DNA from: JALQUL01 sp964556425 | GTDB taxonomy: Bacteria > Pseudomonadota > Gammaproteobacteria > Burkholderiales > Burkholderiaceae_C | Length of the DNA stretch: 8,522 bases | Reading direction: 5' to 3' | NCBI GenBank assembly: GCA_964556425.1 | Contig: CAZKWC010000095.1 | Location: forward strand, 1 to 8,522 | Shown: positions 6,582 to 8,522 of the stretch, in pieces | Position numbering within the stretch: position 1 is the first letter of the stretch | How the letters are laid out: each line of letters begins with the position of its first letter | Program-made: the position numbers and the translations under genes | The notes under the pieces: generated by a model | Database searches by the model: none | What the model saw: only the letters and a program-made list of their open reading frames with translations | What the model was told of the DNA's origin: nothing

Positions 6582-6758
6582 ATGGATAAAAAATTTCAAA
6601 GTACCCAGGACAGGGTGAAATTAGTCAATAGTCTTCACAAAATGGAGCATAAAATAATGCACCATTGGGAAGAGCCTAAAAAAGAATCTCCCTTTGTTAA
6701 CAAGATAGTAAAAGCACTTATTAAGTGGGTAAGAAGGCTAACTCAGAGAGCTCAATAA
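6582..6758 (+). CDS. Small 58-residue cationic protein, last gene of operon
   Basis: An ATG 16 bases after the stop of the B-subunit gene opens a 58-codon frame ending at TAA 6756-6758. The protein is highly basic. Residues 1-33 are polar and His/Lys-rich (HKMEHKIMHHWEEP, 19-32). Residues 36-58 (SPFVNKIVKALIKWVRR and on) form a strongly amphipathic cationic helix with Val/Ile/Leu on one face and Lys/Arg on the other, as in peptides that bind a membrane surface. No signal peptide is visible. It sits between the operon and its terminator at 6822-6854, so it would be transcribed with the motor genes. The Shine-Dalgarno sequence is weak, and a chance frame of this length cannot be excluded; placement and composition favour a real gene. 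The function is unknown. Confidence 0.5.
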   Translation: MDKKFQSTQDRVKLVNSLHKMEHKIMHHWEEPKKESPFVNKIVKALIKWVRRLTQRAQ

Positions 6759-6821
6759 TATTTACTTTCAAATAATTAGCTAATAGCTAGTTGTCAATAC
6801 AAAATTTTGTCACTTAAAAAT

Positions 6822-6854
6822 AAAAAAAACCACAAATAAATTTGTGGTTTTTTT
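6822..6854 (+). terminator. Bidirectional intrinsic terminator between convergent genes
   Basis: CCACAAA (6830-6836) pairs with TTTGTGG (6841-6847) around a TAAA loop. The stem is flanked by eight A on the left (6822-6829) and seven T on the right (6848-6854), so both strands give a hairpin followed by a U-run. It lies 63 bases after the small-protein stop and 23 bases after the end of the minus-strand lipoprotein gene, and would end transcription from both sides. Confidence 0.85.
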
Positions 6855-6877
6855 ATATGATCTGAATTAAATTTAAA

Positions 6878-7273
6878 TTAGCTTGCTTTTGCAGGAGCTT
6901 CTGTTACAGGTGCTGGTGTAGATGCCACACATTTTTTCTCGATGGCAGCCTTTTGTAAAGCCTCATGCTCACCCTTTAAGCGGGCGTATTCACCTTCAAC
7001 TGCCTTGGTACCACCTAAAGCAAACAGCGCTGGCCAAAATAACACTAAACCAACACCAACCAATGCTTTGTCATTAGCGGCAGCTTGATCTAAACGGCCA
7101 CCCAATTCAACAACACGACCTTGAATTCTTAATGTTTCAGCGTTAATTTGTTCACAGTTGTAATTTTGATATTGCAAAGGTGAAGTATATGCTGCTGTTA
7201 CATCTTTTGAAGAAGATGCACAACCTGCCATAACTAAAGTAACAGACAAAATTGAAGCAATAATTTTTTTCAT
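6878..7273 (-). CDS. Small outer-membrane-type lipoprotein of unknown function
   Basis: The 131-residue precursor starts MKKIIASILSVTLVMAGC, a signal peptide with lipobox VMAGC (Cys18), followed by Ala-Ser-Ser, which favours outer-membrane sorting. The mature part has a Tyr/Asn/Cys segment (QNYNCEQINAE, 36-46), a helix (47-66), a hydrophobic stretch VGVGLVLFWPALFALGG (72-88), a charged helix (90-112), a second Cys near 115 and a Pro/Ala tail. This order, C-E-Q ... GVGLVLFWPALF ... E-x-A-R-L-K-G-E, matches a small lipoprotein family I recall as common in proteobacteria and without assigned function. It is transcribed from its own promoter candidate, opposite to the membrane operon, and shares only the terminator with it, so it is probably an ordinary housekeeping or envelope gene. 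Confidence 0.8.
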   Translation of the reverse strand: MKKIIASILSVTLVMAGCASSSKDVTAAYTSPLQYQNYNCEQINAETLRIQGRVVELGGRLDQAAANDKALVGVGLVLFWPALFALGGTKAVEGEYARLKGEHEALQKAAIEKKCVASTPAPVTEAPAKAS

Positions 7274-7302
7274 ATTTAAAACAGTCAGTGATTAAAAAAA
7301 TT

Positions 7303-7330
7303 ATTGTAACGCAATATTACTATATGTAAA
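7303..7330 (-). promoter_or_regulatory. Sigma-70-type promoter for the small lipoprotein gene
   Basis: On the minus strand, TTTACA (7330-7325) is a 5/6 match to the -35 box and TACAAT (7308-7303) a 5/6 match to the -10 box, with a 16-base spacer. Transcription would start near 7296, giving a leader of about 23 bases before the ATG at 7273. It is the best promoter candidate in the window. Confidence 0.5.
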
Positions 7331-7658
7331 TTAAATTAGCGTATAAATATTTTTTATTTCAAAATAAATTAGCTTTATTTCACATCACTTTTGATTTAAA
7401 AAAATACTATAAACAGTACTTTATTGCAATTTTTGCGAAATCTCCTCCCCCACTTTCATCATATTTGCCAGTTCACCTAATTATGAAATTTAATTCACTA
7501 ACGGGAAAAAACCAAAAATAAGAATTAGAGAATTACAAAAATTAACTCTAATTTTTAAAAACTCTGATCTTCAACGTCAAAATTTGTCGTCAAAAAATTC
7601 AATAATTAAATTTCCAATCCAGTATTACTCAGGAGTTGGTCAGTTGGCTTTAAACATT

Positions 7659-7663
7659 AAAGG
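7659..7663 (+). promoter_or_regulatory. Ribosome binding site for the last gene
   Basis: AAAGG ends 8 bases before the ATG at 7672. It is the clearest correctly spaced Shine-Dalgarno-like sequence for a full-length gene in this window, and supports that ATG over the in-frame Met codon at residue 15. Confidence 0.5.
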
Positions 7664-7671
7664 TACCTAAA

Positions 7672-8520
7672 ATGACAAAACAAACAAGTTCTAACCCAAT
7701 CAATGGCGGACAAATGTCTCTTAACCCTGTAGCAAAAGCAACAGAGGCAAATGTATCGCTTTTAAACACCTGCGAAAACTACCTTCAAAGTATTAAAGAA
7801 CCCACACCCGATTGGTTAAAAAAATTCACTCCATCCACCCAAATGGTATGGGATGATTTCTTTAGTTCCCGAGTAGTTTATTACCCTGGCTGGGGTTCAG
7901 ATGGTGAGGCTATTAGGCTTTTTGCATCCAGCAAAAGTGCACACTGTTTTGTATATGTTGATTACGCAACTGAGCAATATGCACTAGAGGAAGAACTAGA
8001 CAGGGTGGGTGGTGCAATAAAAGGCTACCGGTCTATTGCAAGGGTAGATATTGCAACTCACGAAATTCTCTCTAAATATAAAGTTCCGCACTTTGATATG
8101 GAGAAATTAAAAAGTGTTCAACATCGTATTTGGGATGGACTGCTGCAAGTACCCTTTGCCTTTTTAGAAATTTTAGAGCGTAAACCAGAGTTTGATGATA
8201 ACTTTGGCGCAGATCGAATTGCGGTATTATTTGTAGGTGCTGATGGTGTAGCCACCTACGATGCCTTGTTTTGCCAGGCTGACTCTAAAGCCCTATTTGC
8301 CCTTGTTTTGCAAGACCATGGATTAGGAGGTAACTATACTTCCTTTGGCAAAAAAGGCTTGATGTATGATATTGCTAAAAAATGCAAAAGTTACCCCGAA
8401 TATCTATGGGTAGGTACCAATACTGACGCATGGGATGACTATCATCAAATCAAAAACCTTACTTTTTCGACAGGTGGAATGCACAGAAATGAAAGATATT
8501 TATTTAAGCGAAATGAATAA
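7672..8520 (+). CDS. Uncharacterised 282-residue soluble protein
   Basis: No signal peptide or membrane helix is visible, so it is probably cytosolic. Residues 1-25 are Ser/Asn-rich. The folded part seems to start near 50. Notable motifs are YYPGWGSDGEAIRLF (70-84), HCFVYVDYATEQ (91-102), DRIAVLFVGADGVATYDALF (181-200), LVLQDHGLGGNYTSFGKKGL (211-230) and PEYLWVGTNTDAWDDYHQI (242-260). Gly/Asp/Tyr-rich loops after hydrophobic strands suggest an alpha/beta fold, perhaps an enzyme, and the DHGLGGN segment looks like a conserved loop. I have the impression of similar hypothetical proteins with a YPGxGSDG start and a DHGxGGN loop, but know no assigned activity. It has its own leader and faces away from the lipoprotein gene, so a link with the membrane operon is not shown. 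The gene is complete: TAA ends at 8520. Confidence 0.75.
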   Translation: MTKQTSSNPINGGQMSLNPVAKATEANVSLLNTCENYLQSIKEPTPDWLKKFTPSTQMVWDDFFSSRVVYYPGWGSDGEAIRLFASSKSAHCFVYVDYATEQYALEEELDRVGGAIKGYRSIARVDIATHEILSKYKVPHFDMEKLKSVQHRIWDGLLQVPFAFLEILERKPEFDDNFGADRIAVLFVGADGVATYDALFCQADSKALFALVLQDHGLGGNYTSFGKKGLMYDIAKKCKSYPEYLWVGTNTDAWDDYHQIKNLTFSTGGMHRNERYLFKRNE

Positions 8521-8522
8521 CT

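Larger units (their letters stand above)
7274..7671. other. Divergent intergenic region
   Basis: These 398 AT-rich bases separate the minus-strand lipoprotein from the last plus-strand gene. Besides the lipoprotein promoter, they hold a pyrimidine-rich patch at 7441-7460, a direct repeat CGTCAAAA at 7575-7582 and 7588-7595 (13-base spacing), and a weak candidate promoter TTGTCG (7584-7589), 17 bases, TAAATT (7607-7612) that overlaps the second repeat. No gene longer than a leader-size frame is seen. Confidence 0.4.

Noticed and set aside
1647..6758. Calling the operon a Zorya system
   Set aside because: Only the A/B motor plan is shared. The B subunit lacks the OmpA-like domain, and no helicase, nuclease or other ZorC, ZorD or ZorE-like gene is present.
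6799..6810. Palindrome ACAAAATTTTGT as an operator
   Set aside because: It lies between a gene end and a terminator, is mostly A/T, and such palindromes are expected by chance here.
1..8522. tRNA, rRNA, CRISPR array, insertion sequence or transposase
   Set aside because: No cloverleaf-like sequence, no regularly spaced repeats, and no transposase or integrase protein were seen in any frame.

Overview
The window is AT-rich DNA from a Gram-negative bacterium. Two predicted lipoproteins with classical lipoboxes, and inner-membrane proteins with apparent periplasmic domains, support this. Low GC and the style of the small lipoprotein at 6878-7273 suggest a proteobacterium, probably a gammaproteobacterium, but this is a guess and no marker gene is present. 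Most starts lack a clear Shine-Dalgarno sequence.

Layout. (1) 1-74: start of a lipoprotein gene on the minus strand, cut by the window edge. (2) 75-538: AT-rich spacer with no supported gene. (3) 539-1285, minus: a cytosolic leucine-rich-repeat protein. (4) 1286-1646: divergent intergenic region with a GC-rich patch and several short inverted repeats. (5) 1647-6758, plus: six co-directional genes, the centre of interest. They encode a disordered and coiled-coil cytosolic protein; a DUF4407-type four-helix membrane protein with a periplasmic coiled coil; a membrane-anchored von Willebrand A-like protein with a degenerate metal site; a MotA/TolQ/ExbB-like channel subunit with a cytoplasmic tail of about 440 residues; a MotB/ExbD-like partner with one TM helix carrying an aspartate; and a 58-residue cationic protein. 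A strong terminator follows at 6822-6854. (6) 6878-7273, minus: a small lipoprotein with its own promoter candidate. (7) 7274-7671: intergenic. (8) 7672-8520, plus: a 282-residue uncharacterised protein.

How the genes may work together (inference): the A and B subunits look like an ion-driven 5:2-type motor, of the class that includes MotAB, ExbBD, TolQR and the anti-phage ZorAB. Here the B subunit lacks an OmpA-like peptidoglycan-binding domain, and none of the Zorya effectors (ZorC, ZorD, ZorE) is present. The vWA-like gene, A and B are nearly fused (gaps of 1 and 0 bases), so they are probably made as one complex. The DUF4407 protein and its upstream partner form a second pair, separated by a 122-base gap holding a perfect 11-bp hairpin and a possible internal promoter. 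The whole resembles an undescribed envelope-spanning sensing or defence machine, but its biological role cannot be read from sequence alone.
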